A stretch of 64,000 nucleotides of DNA from Roseburia porci (GTDB lineage Bacteria; Bacillota; Clostridia; Lachnospirales; Lachnospiraceae), in contig NZ_VUNI01000013.1 of NCBI RefSeq assembly GCF_009695765.1, forward strand, positions 1 through 64,000, read 5' to 3'. A program made the translations under genes and the position numbers. Position 1 is the first letter of the stretch, and each line of letters starts with the position of its first letter. Of the stretch, positions 8,912 through 16,953 are shown piece by piece. Under the pieces are notes generated by a model, which was given only the letters and a program-made list of their open reading frames with translations, was not told the DNA's origin and did not search any database.

Positions 8912-8957
8912 TGAGGGCAAGAGATTACTAATAAAGGGAGATTACTTACCTTTTGGA

Positions 8958-9033
8958 GCTCTAAAATAAATATTGAAGTAATGGAATATATTGGATATTT
9001 GTTACTTTAATATTTGTTTTAGAGCTTTTTTTT
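8958..9033 (+). terminator. Long intrinsic terminator after the GTPase
   Basis: Arms 8958-8981 and 9002-9025 are reverse complements at 22 of 24 positions, starting GCTCTAAAA and ending TTTTAGAGC. Eight T residues follow (9026-9033). Confidence 0.85.
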
Positions 9034-9338
9034 GATATTTACATATCGATTTTGTTAAAAGGGTTTAAAGATAGAAAAATGTAAAGTAAATTAAAGAAAA
9101 AGGATATTTTTAAATGGTGTGCTCTCAAATTATTTGAATTAGGGAAAAGACATTGGAGGTAATAAAATTATTGCTAAAAATGTATAGTATCGTCTATGAG
9201 AACTAAATAAATTAGTAGAAAGCTTCCTGTATACTTTAAATAGGTCAAGGGATTGACACAAAAAAATACCTCAAGTAAATTTAGATTATTACTGACCTGC
9301 CAGTTGGTAAAATCTAAAGAATACAAGAGGTATCTAAA
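9034..9338. other. Gene-free stretch at the left end of the IS110 element
   Basis: This is AT-rich sequence without a supported gene. It should contain the insertion boundary and a promoter at 9253-9281. Paired segments ATACCTC (9267-9273) and GAGGTAT (9326-9332), with TTAGATT and AATCTAA inside, would fold the transposase leader into a stem. The exact IS end cannot be set without a second copy for comparison. Confidence 0.55.
9253..9281 (+). promoter_or_regulatory. Promoter at the left end of the IS110 element
   Basis: TTGACA (9253-9258) is followed after 17 bases by TAAATT (9276-9281). It would drive the transposase leader starting near 9288. Confidence 0.6.
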
Positions 9339-10766
9339 ATGAATGTTAAAGGCACAAAGAAGAAAAATCAAGTAGTAAAAGCAAATATTTTTGAGCAGCA
9401 GGAGCTTTTGAAAAAAGCGGAGGTGATTAAGGAAAATCTCACAGCTTCCACTTGGCATGAGTTGGAAACCAATGGTAAGTTCGATAAGAACGCAAAACTT
9501 TCATTTATCAGTGATGATATGCTTATCTTAGGATGCGATGTAGGCAGTGAAACACATTATCTGAGAGCTATTGATACCAGGGGTAGAGAACTCAGTAAGT
9601 CCGCATTTTCATTCAGCAATGATTCTGAGGGATTCCAGAGTGCAAAGGAATGGGCAGTAAAGATAGCTGCTGAACAAGATAAGAGTCAGATAGTACTTGG
9701 CTTAGAACCGACCGGGCACTACTGGTTCTGCCTTGCGACATGGATGATTTCAAATGGGATCAGCGTTGTTCAGGTAAATCCTTATGCTGTGAAGCAGACA
9801 AAGGAAGTGGAAGATAACAGCCAGCTGAAAGATGACACGAAGGATCCGAAACTGATAGCAAACCTTGTCAAGGATGGCAACTTTGGTATGCCGTACCTTC
9901 CGGAAAAGCTTTATGCGGAGCTTCGCAGGTTATCCATGTTCAGAGACCAGCTGAATGAGGACAGAATCCGGACAATCAACCGGATGCACAGAGAGATGAA
10001 AATATATTTCCCGGAGTATAAGGATGCGTTGGGAAAAGTCGATGGTGCATTCAGTTTGGAACTGCTGAAACAGGCGCCATTCCCGGATGATCTAATAGCA
10101 CTTGGTGAAGATGGAATAAGACAGATCTGGCATGATGCTAAGCTTAGAGGACGCGGCTATAGCAGAGCAGGAGAAATCTTACAGTATGCGAAAGCAAGTG
10201 TTGGGATGAAGGATGGAGCCACTGCAGGTAAGACAGCTGTAAAGTGGTTTGTACAGAAGATCATGGAACTGGATGCTGAACTTGCTGTTATAGAAAATCA
10301 GATCAACCAGAAATGTCAGAAAATACCGCATGCCGGTAACATTCTGGAGATAGCAGGAATCGGAGAAAACACACTTTCCGGAATCCTTGCAGAGATGGGA
10401 GACATTTCGAGATTTGATGATGTTAAGGAAATACAAAAATTAAGCGGATTAGGTCTTGTGGCATGCAGCTCAGGAAAGCATAAGGGAGAAACCAAAATCA
10501 GTCACAGAGGACGCAAACGACTCAGATACTGGTTATTCCAGGCGGCAAAGTCAGCAGTGGCCCATGCGGAGGAATTTAAAGAACTCCATGTGTACTACAC
10601 GACACGCCCCGACAATCCACTGAAAAAGATGCAGTCACTGATTGTGATAGCCTGCAAGCTCCTGAGGATCATTTACACGATTCTGAAGAATGGCACGGTC
10701 TATGATCCAAAGAAGATGTTGGCGGACATCAGACGACAGGAAAAGAAAGAAGCAATTGCAGCATAA
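9339..10766 (+). CDS. IS110-family transposase
   Basis: The 475-residue protein has an N-terminal RuvC-like DEDD domain and a C-terminal Transposase_20 (HhH-like) domain. Visible acidic residues are in GCDVG (about residue 67), LEPTGHYW (about 126) and DDTKDPKLIA (about 165-170). The GIGENTLSGILAEMGDISRF segment and the serine-bearing LVACSSGKH segment match the C-terminal domain, which carries a catalytic serine in characterised IS110 enzymes. The frame is intact. IS110 elements lack long terminal repeats and use a structured RNA from a non-coding end to choose target and donor DNA. A long structured flank follows here. Confidence 0.92.
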   Translation: MNVKGTKKKNQVVKANIFEQQELLKKAEVIKENLTASTWHELETNGKFDKNAKLSFISDDMLILGCDVGSETHYLRAIDTRGRELSKSAFSFSNDSEGFQSAKEWAVKIAAEQDKSQIVLGLEPTGHYWFCLATWMISNGISVVQVNPYAVKQTKEVEDNSQLKDDTKDPKLIANLVKDGNFGMPYLPEKLYAELRRLSMFRDQLNEDRIRTINRMHREMKIYFPEYKDALGKVDGAFSLELLKQAPFPDDLIALGEDGIRQIWHDAKLRGRGYSRAGEILQYAKASVGMKDGATAGKTAVKWFVQKIMELDAELAVIENQINQKCQKIPHAGNILEIAGIGENTLSGILAEMGDISRFDDVKEIQKLSGLGLVACSSGKHKGETKISHRGRKRLRYWLFQAAKSAVAHAEEFKELHVYYTTRPDNPLKKMQSLIVIACKLLRIIYTILKNGTVYDPKKMLADIRRQEKKEAIAA

Positions 10767-10787
10767 GACAATCGACAGAATTATTTA

Positions 10788-11130
10788 TTCCAGAGCCTTG
10801 CCGGGTTCCGGATGATTCCGAAATCGGGCAGGGTTCTGGAAAGAAACCCGATAACGATGGAGTGCAACAGGCACTGCATCAGCACAATGACCAGCAGGTA
10901 ACGAAACAGGGGAAGAGTCCACGGAATATCCGTCCTCTGCAGAAAGGGCAGGTCAGTAAAATCAAAATATAAACAAGAGCTGTAGCTTGCAGTAGTTCAC
11001 TCCGTAGGGCATGACCCTGTTTGAAAGCTTAGCAGGCACTCGGTGTATGAACAGGTGGGACGAAGGAAGTTGGTACATGATACCATTAGACACGGAAGGT
11101 TCACCATCATAGTTAGCAGAGGATTAATGG
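10788..11130 (+). ncRNA. Structured non-coding flank of the IS110 element, candidate bridge or seeker RNA
   Basis: About 490 bases after the transposase hold no gene but many hairpins. A long one at 10788-10841 has TTCCAGA/TCTGGAA at its base and CCTTGCC/GGCAGGG above. Others are at 10856-10880 (AGTGC/GCACT plus GATG/CATC), near 10914-10940 (ACGG/CCGT with GAG/CTC), near 11007-11020 (AGGG/CCCT) and near 11069-11085 (TGGTA/TACCA). Known IS110/IS1111 elements encode their guide RNA in a non-coding end. The 3' position resembles the IS1111 group. The RNA boundaries given are guesses. Confidence 0.5.
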
Positions 11131-11259
11131 CCTTTATAAAGCAAAACATAGGGACGCTTTATAAAATGCACCTTCTTTTATCTATTCAGTACAAGATACA
11201 ATGACTGTCATACACTTTTGGCTCTGTTTTATGAGGTAAATATTTAAAGAAAAGCCTGA

Positions 11260-12198
11260 AAAATCAATGATTTAGGGCTTGACATTATAGGAAGGGATCG
11301 TAAAGAATTTGAACGGCAGAGTACTCCGGTGTTATCAGCTTCAGTTGTTGACATACAAAATGAATCAACACAATTAAGGAGTGAATTTATATATAATTTT
11401 AGAAATTTCTGTTTTTTAGATGATGATCTGTATTATCTTAAAGAGGGGATTGAATTTCGTAACGTGGGAAGAGGAGAAATTGAATCTGCGCACATTACGG
11501 CTAAAAAGTACTGGATTGTAGATGGTGTGCAGTCGGATATTATTACCAATGAAATGCATTCCTATATTCTTTTTCCTGAATATCAATTTATTCCAATTAA
11601 TGGAAGTATGCGGATGCAGGTCGCTGTACCAAAACCAGATAAAAAAGTTTTAAATATTCCAGATGAAAACAAAGCTCAATGTATGATTATAGAAAATACA
11701 GTACAGATAACGTTGAAAGGTGTTTTCAATGAAAGAGAATCTTCCTACCTGTGTCATTATTTTGTTGATTATTATCCCAATGAATTAAAACGCAGTTCTA
11801 TCAGAGATATTTCAATGATGCTCCTTCGTCCGGAACAAATAAAGCTCACTGGAAAAAAGATTGAGGCAAGTGTTTCAACATATTATAATGTGAACGTTCA
11901 ATCTTATATGGCTGTTATCAGCATGAAAAATTTATCCAATGATGATATCTTTTTTAAAGAGGCAATATTAACCGACATGCATAATCACAAAATGGGTACT
12001 TTTGATTTCCTCGGGATACCGGATTCGCAAAATGGTTCATTAATTGCAAAAGAACAGATTGAAATAGAAATGAAAATAGAACATCATCTGGAAATTATCA
12101 GGAAATATGCAATAGATTTAAATGGGCATATTAAATTGTGTATCGTAGATATTGACGATAATAAATATGTGTTTAAGAAGGGATTTCCGGTTGGATGA
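11260..12198 (+). pseudogene. Unrecognised protein gene lacking its 5' end, probably cut by the IS110 element
   Basis: The frame is open from 11260, just after a stop, but has no ATG and no ribosome site. The first possible start is a GTG at 11329 in the middle of apparently coding sequence. The sequence before it (DIIGRDRKEFERQSTPVL) looks like the cytoplasmic side of a lost N-terminal membrane helix. The remaining 290-310 residues are beta-rich, with no motif I recognise. The position directly right of the IS110 flank suggests that the insertion or an associated deletion removed the promoter and N-terminus. Confidence 0.6.
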
Positions 12199-12330
12199 TA
12201 ACTTCTTTTTTGCAGCTATCCGCGAGCTCCTTCCTGGCAATCAGTCCTGCAATCATATCACTGAGGATGACAAGATCAGAGGACTACCATGAAATGTTGT
12301 TGTTCCCTTTTGGTCAGGATGATATAATGA

Positions 12331-12651
12331 AACTTAAAGCGTGCAGTACAGAAAGCACGCGATCATGAGGAATGGAGGTTGGAGTACATGACATTACTTA
12401 TGAGAGATAACCAAATGCGAGAGGAAGGTCGCATAGAAGGAAGAATTCAGGTGTATCGTAACCTGCGTAAAAAAGGATTTTCAAAAGAAGAGGCTTTGGC
12501 ATTTGCTGAGATACCTGCTTCGGCAGTAGAAGATGACGAAGACCAGACCAAACCAAACAGGAATAGCCAATGTTTTCAAAAGGGAACTGCTCACCAAATA
12601 TCAAGGTGTGCGGCTCCTTTTGATTTGCAGGAGAGATGTCAGAATTTTTGA
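12331..12651 (+). pseudogene. C-terminal remnant of an Rpn-type PD-(D/E)XK nuclease/transposase-like gene
   Basis: The open frame reads through EEWRLEYMTLLMRDNQ and REEGRIEGRIQVYRNLRKKG. This is the characteristic C-terminal helical tail of Rpn/PD-(D/E)XK nuclease family transposase proteins common in gut Clostridia. The nuclease domain upstream is missing. The frame opens after a stop at 12328-12330, and after about residue 70 (SAVEDDEDQ) the sequence is no longer family-like. It is a decayed fragment. Confidence 0.6.
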
Positions 12652-12669
12652 TGATCATATGTGGTAGTT

Positions 12670-12698
12670 TTTACATTGTCAGAAGTACATGGTATACT
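12670..12698 (+). promoter_or_regulatory. Promoter of the lysozyme operon
   Basis: TTTACA (12670-12675) and TATACT (12693-12698) are 17 bases apart, 54 bases before the lysozyme start codon. Confidence 0.7.
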
Positions 12699-12751
12699 GA
12701 TATAAAAAGCGGGCGAACACCGCGAATCCGGAAAGGATATATATTACAGAT

Positions 12752-13666
12752 ATGAATAACCGAAAATCCCTGATCTTACATATCAGTTATATTTTAATTT
12801 TAATTATTATTTCTGCGACAACGATTCGTCATAGCCGAAGTGATAAGGCGAAGGAACAGATGATGAATACAGATCGTATGTCAGACACAGAACAGATTGA
12901 AGAGACCGAGGATAACGAACAGATGCTTCATTATGTGGATGCCTGGGGTGAATGGCATGATACGATCATTCGTGATGATATTGCGAAGAATGATTATGAG
13001 TGGACATGCCTGAAACAGACGGAAAATGGAATTACTTATGAAGGCGATTCTAATTATGCAATCCGAAAAGGGATAGATGTTTCTTATCATCAGGGAGACA
13101 TCGATTGGAAAAAGGTGAAAGATGCCGGATATGATTTCGCATTTATCCGCATTGCATATCGTGGCTATGGCGAAGAGGGACAATTGAATGCAGATCGTAG
13201 GGCACTTGCCAATATAGAGGAAACTCAGGCTACTGGAATGGATGTTGGAGTATATGTGTTTTCGCAGGCGGTGAATGAGGAGGAGGCAGATGAGGAAGCC
13301 AGGTTTGTCATAGATCAGCTGCAGGGCAGAACGCTGGAACTCCCAATCGTGTATGATCCGGAATTGATCCGTGATGACGAGGCAAGAACGGACTCCGTGA
13401 CAGGAGAGCAGTTTACTGCGAACACAATTGCTTTTTGTGAACGCGTAAAAGCGGCTGGATATCAACCAATGATATATAGTAATATGGTATGGGAAGCCGA
13501 TTTGTATGATCTTGGGAAGCTGCAGTCATATCCGGTATGGTATGCAGATTATGAGCAGATTCCACAGACACCGTATGCATTCCGATTCTGGCAGTATTCC
13601 GAGAAAGGAACCGTGGATGGTATCAGTGGTGACGTGGATCTGGATGTGGAGTTTATAAGGAGGTAA
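12752..13666 (+). CDS. GH25-family lysozyme (N,O-diacetylmuramidase), membrane-anchored
   Basis: The 304-residue protein has an N-terminal hydrophobic segment (about residues 8-24) that would export or anchor it. An acidic linker follows, then a GH25 domain at about 106-304. The family's active-site acids are visible: D109 in GIDVSYHQG, and D202/E204 in PIVYDPE. The late WQYS and DVDLD motifs are also present. GH25 enzymes cleave the MurNAc-GlcNAc bond of peptidoglycan. No cell-wall-binding repeats are present. The gene is followed without a gap by the YARHG protein, so the two are co-transcribed. Confidence 0.92.
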   Translation: MNNRKSLILHISYILILIIISATTIRHSRSDKAKEQMMNTDRMSDTEQIEETEDNEQMLHYVDAWGEWHDTIIRDDIAKNDYEWTCLKQTENGITYEGDSNYAIRKGIDVSYHQGDIDWKKVKDAGYDFAFIRIAYRGYGEEGQLNADRRALANIEETQATGMDVGVYVFSQAVNEEEADEEARFVIDQLQGRTLELPIVYDPELIRDDEARTDSVTGEQFTANTIAFCERVKAAGYQPMIYSNMVWEADLYDLGKLQSYPVWYADYEQIPQTPYAFRFWQYSEKGTVDGISGDVDLDVEFIRR

Positions 13667-14440
13667 GTGAAGATTATGGGTGAAAAGGGACAACCAAAGA
13701 GATTCTGCCGCTTCTGTGGCAGCGAATTAAAAGAGGGAGCAAGGTTTTGTACAGCCTGTGGTAAGAAAGTAGCGGAAGATACGGTGCAGAAGCAAAAGAA
13801 GGTACAGAAGACTCCGGAAACTGCACCACAACAACCGGTTCAGTCAAAGAAATCGAAAGGTGTGATGATCTGTGCTGTTCTTGTGATTGCAGCACTGGTT
13901 GTAATTGGTATAATGATTTTTCTGATCAAAAATGGTCTGGATCAGAAAGCAGATGCGGATCAGGGAGATAACAGAGTACAATCGGAACGTGTTGTTGATA
14001 CAGAGCAGGAAGAATCTGAGACTACTGACAAGAAGGACAGCAAAGATAAAGACAAAAAAGATAAAGACAGGAAAGACAAAGAAAAGCTGAAAGATACGGA
14101 AGAAAGTACACAGAGTGCTGTTAAGGAGGCGAATCTGCCTGGCATCGGAGAAGAGTTCCAGAATGCAGATTACATTCTTCCAACCAGCAATTCACAATAT
14201 CTGACAGAAGCTGATCTTGAGGGGCTGACAAAGGAAGAATGCCGGCTTGCACGTAATGAGATCTATGCAAGACATGGCAGACTGTTTCTGGATGAAGAAT
14301 TGCAGAAGTATTTTGACGCAAAGCCATGGTATCACGGAACAATCCAGCCGGATGATTTTCAGGATACGATGCTGAATGATTATGAGATGAAGAATAAGGA
14401 TCTGATCGTTCAGTATGAAAGTGAACATTTTAATAATTAA
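13667..14440 (+). CDS. Zinc-ribbon, transmembrane, YARHG-domain protein
   Basis: The domain order is a cytoplasmic zinc ribbon with C14, C17, C28 and C31, one membrane helix at about 66-86, a highly charged Lys/Asp linker (about 112-145), and an extracellular YARHG domain at about 170-245 containing ARNEIYARHG. YARHG domains are presumed to bind cell-wall or other extracellular ligands. The GTG at 13667 is very close to AGGAGG. An ATG at 13676, giving MGEKGQPKRF, is an alternative start. It shares its zinc-ribbon/helix plan with the products at 20694 and 23066. A role in sensing or remodelling wall with the lysozyme is inference. Confidence 0.85.
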   Translation: MKIMGEKGQPKRFCRFCGSELKEGARFCTACGKKVAEDTVQKQKKVQKTPETAPQQPVQSKKSKGVMICAVLVIAALVVIGIMIFLIKNGLDQKADADQGDNRVQSERVVDTEQEESETTDKKDSKDKDKKDKDRKDKEKLKDTEESTQSAVKEANLPGIGEEFQNADYILPTSNSQYLTEADLEGLTKEECRLARNEIYARHGRLFLDEELQKYFDAKPWYHGTIQPDDFQDTMLNDYEMKNKDLIVQYESEHFNN

Positions 14441-14545
14441 GGTGATTTCTTATAAAAATTCTTAATTTTCCAAAGGAAATAGGCTTCAGGATGGACTGAA
14501 AATTTAAAAGATTTATAAAAATTTAATAGAAATTTTATGGAAATA

Positions 14546-14574
14546 TTGACAAAATTTAACACCAGTGAGACAAT
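14546..14574 (+). promoter_or_regulatory. Promoter of the small membrane protein
   Basis: TTGACA (14546-14551) is followed after 17 bases by GACAAT (14569-14574). Confidence 0.5.
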
Positions 14575-14614
14575 AGTACTTGTAATTAGTTTAAAGAAGT
14601 GGAGGATTGAATTA

Positions 14615-14866
14615 ATGGGTGTTGCATCATTAGTACTTGGTATTATTTCATTAGTAATTGGTGTTTTCTCAAGCGGACTTTTAGGATGGTTAGGAGCAAT
14701 TTTAGCGATTGTTGGTATTATTCTTGGTGCACTTGGAAGAAAGAATCCGGAGAAAAAGGGACTTGCTACAGCAGGACTTGTATGTTCTATTATCGGATTA
14801 GTTCTTTGTCTTATTTTATACATTGCATGTGCTGCTTGCGTAGGTGGTTTAGCTGCATCTATGTAA
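14615..14866 (+). CDS. Small two-helix membrane protein, DUF4190-like
   Basis: The product has 83 residues from the ATG at 14615, preceded by GTGGAGG at good spacing. The longer frame from 14537 has no ribosome site and starts inside the promoter. Two strongly hydrophobic segments (about 3-32 and 47-75) flank the positively charged loop GRKNPEKKG. This layout is typical of DUF4190-type small membrane proteins, whose function is unknown. It is monocistronic, with a promoter in front and a terminator behind. Confidence 0.75.
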   Translation: MGVASLVLGIISLVIGVFSSGLLGWLGAILAIVGIILGALGRKNPEKKGLATAGLVCSIIGLVLCLILYIACAACVGGLAASM

Positions 14867-14886
14867 TTTTAGAGAACAACACAAGG

Positions 14887-14919
14887 GAGGTTTCTGCACA
14901 ATGTGGAAGCCTCTTTTTT
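14887..14919 (+). terminator. Intrinsic terminator
   Basis: GAGG-TTTC (from 14887) pairs with GGAA-GCCTC (to 14913) around a ten-base loop, followed by six T residues. Confidence 0.65.
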
Positions 14920-14935
14920 AATTTGGAGAAATAAA

Positions 14936-15703
14936 ATGCACGTATATTTACATTTTGGAACATTAACAATTCCGACATATGGTTTTTTGATTGCACTGGG
15001 GGTTGTGGTGGCAAACGTAGTTGCCATGTTTGTGCTAAAACAGGTGAAACAGGATGTTAATGATTTTATTATTTTGGAAGCATATGGTTTTCTGGGCGCA
15101 TTTATTGGGTCAAAATTATTATATCTGATTATTTCATATAAAAGTATTAACTGGGCCAAAATTACAGACATTCATTATGCCAATAATTTAATGTTGACAG
15201 GATTTGTGTTTTATGGTGGGCTCATTATGGGATTGCTTTTTGTGTTCGGAGCAGGAAGAATTCATAAAATAAATGCGCAATTATACATTCGTAATTTTAT
15301 ATTTTTGATTCCATTTATCCATTGCTTTGGCAGAATTGGGTGTTTCATGGCTGGCTGCTGTTATGGTATTCCTTATAATGGGATTGGTGCGGTTGTTTTT
15401 CCGGAAGGGTCCTATGCGATTCCGGGAATACCTCTGTTTCCAGTGCAATTAGTGGAAGCTGTTTGTTTAATGATAATTGCAATCATTATTTTATATTTGA
15501 GAATGAAAAAGAATTGTTTTTATACGATTGAAACATACTTGATTCTTTATGCTATGGTGAGATTTGGACTTGAAAAACTCAGGTATGACAGTATAAGAGG
15601 GTATTATGCTGGATTATCCACTTCCCAGTGGATTAGCATTCTTTTAGTAATCGTTGCTATTGCATTGATTGGGGTTCATAGGAAAACAAATCAAGAAAAG
15701 TAA
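14936..15703 (+). CDS. lgt: Prolipoprotein diacylglyceryl transferase-like protein (Lgt family)
   Basis: Lgt transfers diacylglycerol from phosphatidylglycerol to the lipobox cysteine of exported lipoproteins in the membrane. The 255-residue product is called from the ATG at 14936 (TTGGAGAAATAAA in front) and has about seven hydrophobic segments. The signature H-C-F-G-R-I-G-C-F-M-A-G-C-C-Y-G contains the key arginine and the conserved histidine. An early YGFLIALG segment and a late arginine/glutamate motif (RFGLEKLR) also fit. It is somewhat shorter and more divergent than housekeeping Lgt, so it may be a second copy serving this envelope locus. Whether another lgt exists cannot be seen here. 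Confidence 0.85.
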   Translation: MHVYLHFGTLTIPTYGFLIALGVVVANVVAMFVLKQVKQDVNDFIILEAYGFLGAFIGSKLLYLIISYKSINWAKITDIHYANNLMLTGFVFYGGLIMGLLFVFGAGRIHKINAQLYIRNFIFLIPFIHCFGRIGCFMAGCCYGIPYNGIGAVVFPEGSYAIPGIPLFPVQLVEAVCLMIIAIIILYLRMKKNCFYTIETYLILYAMVRFGLEKLRYDSIRGYYAGLSTSQWISILLVIVAIALIGVHRKTNQEK

Positions 15704-15731
15704 TATGCCAATATGTCATGATATGTCGATA

Positions 15732-15761
15732 TTGACAGTCAAATTAAGGTAAGGTTATAAT
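15732..15761 (+). promoter_or_regulatory. Strong promoter of the zinc-ribbon/ABC operon
   Basis: Both hexamers are perfect: TTGACA (15732-15737) and TATAAT (15756-15761), with an 18-base spacer. It probably drives the genes from 15824 to 25256, which are spaced by 23 bases or less or overlap. Confidence 0.8.
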
Positions 15762-15823
15762 ATGAATTATTAAGAAAAAGTTAATAATTTAGAAATGTGT
15801 ACTTTTACAAGCGAGGAGGCAAT

Positions 15824-16258
15824 ATGGCAAGTTTAAAGGATACCTTTACAAAGGGGCTTACAACACTGAATGTCAAAACAAACAATTTTATGGAAGAGTC
15901 TAAATGCAAGACTTACATTACAACATTGGAGAATGAGATTGCAGGACTGAAACAGAAGCTTGGTGATGATGTATATACCAGCTGGATGAATCAGGGAGAT
16001 CTTACAGCCGGAGTGGAAGAGACCTGCAAGCAGATCCAGAACAAATATCAGGAGATCGAGGCTCAGAAATTAAAAATTGCACAGCTTCAGGAAGAGGAGA
16101 AACAGATCCTTGGAGCTGCATCGGTACAGACTACTTCCCAGGCAGCACCGGCGCAGAATGCAATGCCGGAAGGGGAGACCATTTTTTGCAGCCAGTGTGG
16201 AACTAAGAATTCTGTAAATTATAAATTCTGCTGCAAATGTGGCGCTCCATTAAAGTAA
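15824..16258 (+). CDS. Coiled-coil protein with C-terminal zinc ribbon
   Basis: The 144-residue cytoplasmic protein starts at the ATG at 15824 behind GAGGAGG. Residues 25-105 are predicted helical and coiled-coil. A short Ala/Gln/Pro linker leads to a C-terminal zinc ribbon with CSQC and CCKC pairs. It lacks a membrane segment. As the first gene of the operon it may be a soluble partner of the ABC exporter or of the membrane zinc-ribbon proteins. That role is inferred from position only. Confidence 0.75.
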   Translation: MASLKDTFTKGLTTLNVKTNNFMEESKCKTYITTLENEIAGLKQKLGDDVYTSWMNQGDLTAGVEETCKQIQNKYQEIEAQKLKIAQLQEEEKQILGAASVQTTSQAAPAQNAMPEGETIFCSQCGTKNSVNYKFCCKCGAPLK

Positions 16259-16273
16259 TGGTCTTGCATCAGG

Positions 16274-16936
16274 ATGATAGAAGTTAAGAATGTTGTAAAA
16301 CATTACAAGAAGAAAAAGGTACTTCAGGATATATCGTTTCAGGCAAAACAGGGAGAATGTGTTGCAATTGTCGGAAGGAATGGCTGTGGCAAGTCAACAT
16401 TGCTTCAGATTATGGCTGGTGTGCTGAAAGCGGACTCCGGTGAGATCCGTTATTATGGGCAGAAGGCACAGGGCAAGGCATTTCGCAAATTCTGTGGATA
16501 TGTGCCACAGGAGAATCCACTGATGGAGGAGTTGACTGTTTTGGACAATCTGAAACTCTGGGGTGCTGTGAAGTCAGGTGAGACAGAGGCAATTATTAAG
16601 CAGTTTCATCTGGCAGATATTTTGAAGATGCCGGTAGCAAAACTTTCCGGAGGGATGAAGCGAAGACTTGCAATTGCGTGTGCCTGCTTTAACTGGCCGC
16701 CGGTTCTGCTTCTGGATGAACCAACTACGGCATTGGACTTATACTATAAAGAGAATATACATGAATTTCTTGCACAGTATCGCAAGCTAAACGGAATCAT
16801 TCTCATGACAACACATGATGAAGAAGAGATTCAGAATGCGGACAGATGTCTGATCATGACAGAGGGCAGGATGAAAGAATTGTCCAAAGATCAGATCAAT
16901 ATGCAGGAAATATATCAGTATATAAAAGCAAATTAA
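16274..16936 (+). CDS. ABC transporter ATP-binding protein
   Basis: This is a 220-residue nucleotide-binding subunit with Walker A GRNGCGKST (34-42), Q-loop VPQEN (77-81), signature LSGGMK (124-129), Walker B VLLLDEP (144-150) and switch histidine H181. It would hydrolyse ATP on the cytoplasmic side to power the two ABC-2-type permeases encoded at 18458 and 19648. One structural gene (16954) separates it from them. The short CcmA-like form is typical of ABC-2 exporters. Substrate unknown. Confidence 0.92.
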   Translation: MIEVKNVVKHYKKKKVLQDISFQAKQGECVAIVGRNGCGKSTLLQIMAGVLKADSGEIRYYGQKAQGKAFRKFCGYVPQENPLMEELTVLDNLKLWGAVKSGETEAIIKQFHLADILKMPVAKLSGGMKRRLAIACACFNWPPVLLLDEPTTALDLYYKENIHEFLAQYRKLNGIILMTTHDEEEIQNADRCLIMTEGRMKELSKDQINMQEIYQYIKAN

Positions 16937-16953
16937 GAAAGAAAAGGGAATGA

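Noticed and set aside
12881-13465. A 194-codon minus-strand frame inside the GH25 gene.
   Set aside because: Antisense shadow of a gene with an intact active site.
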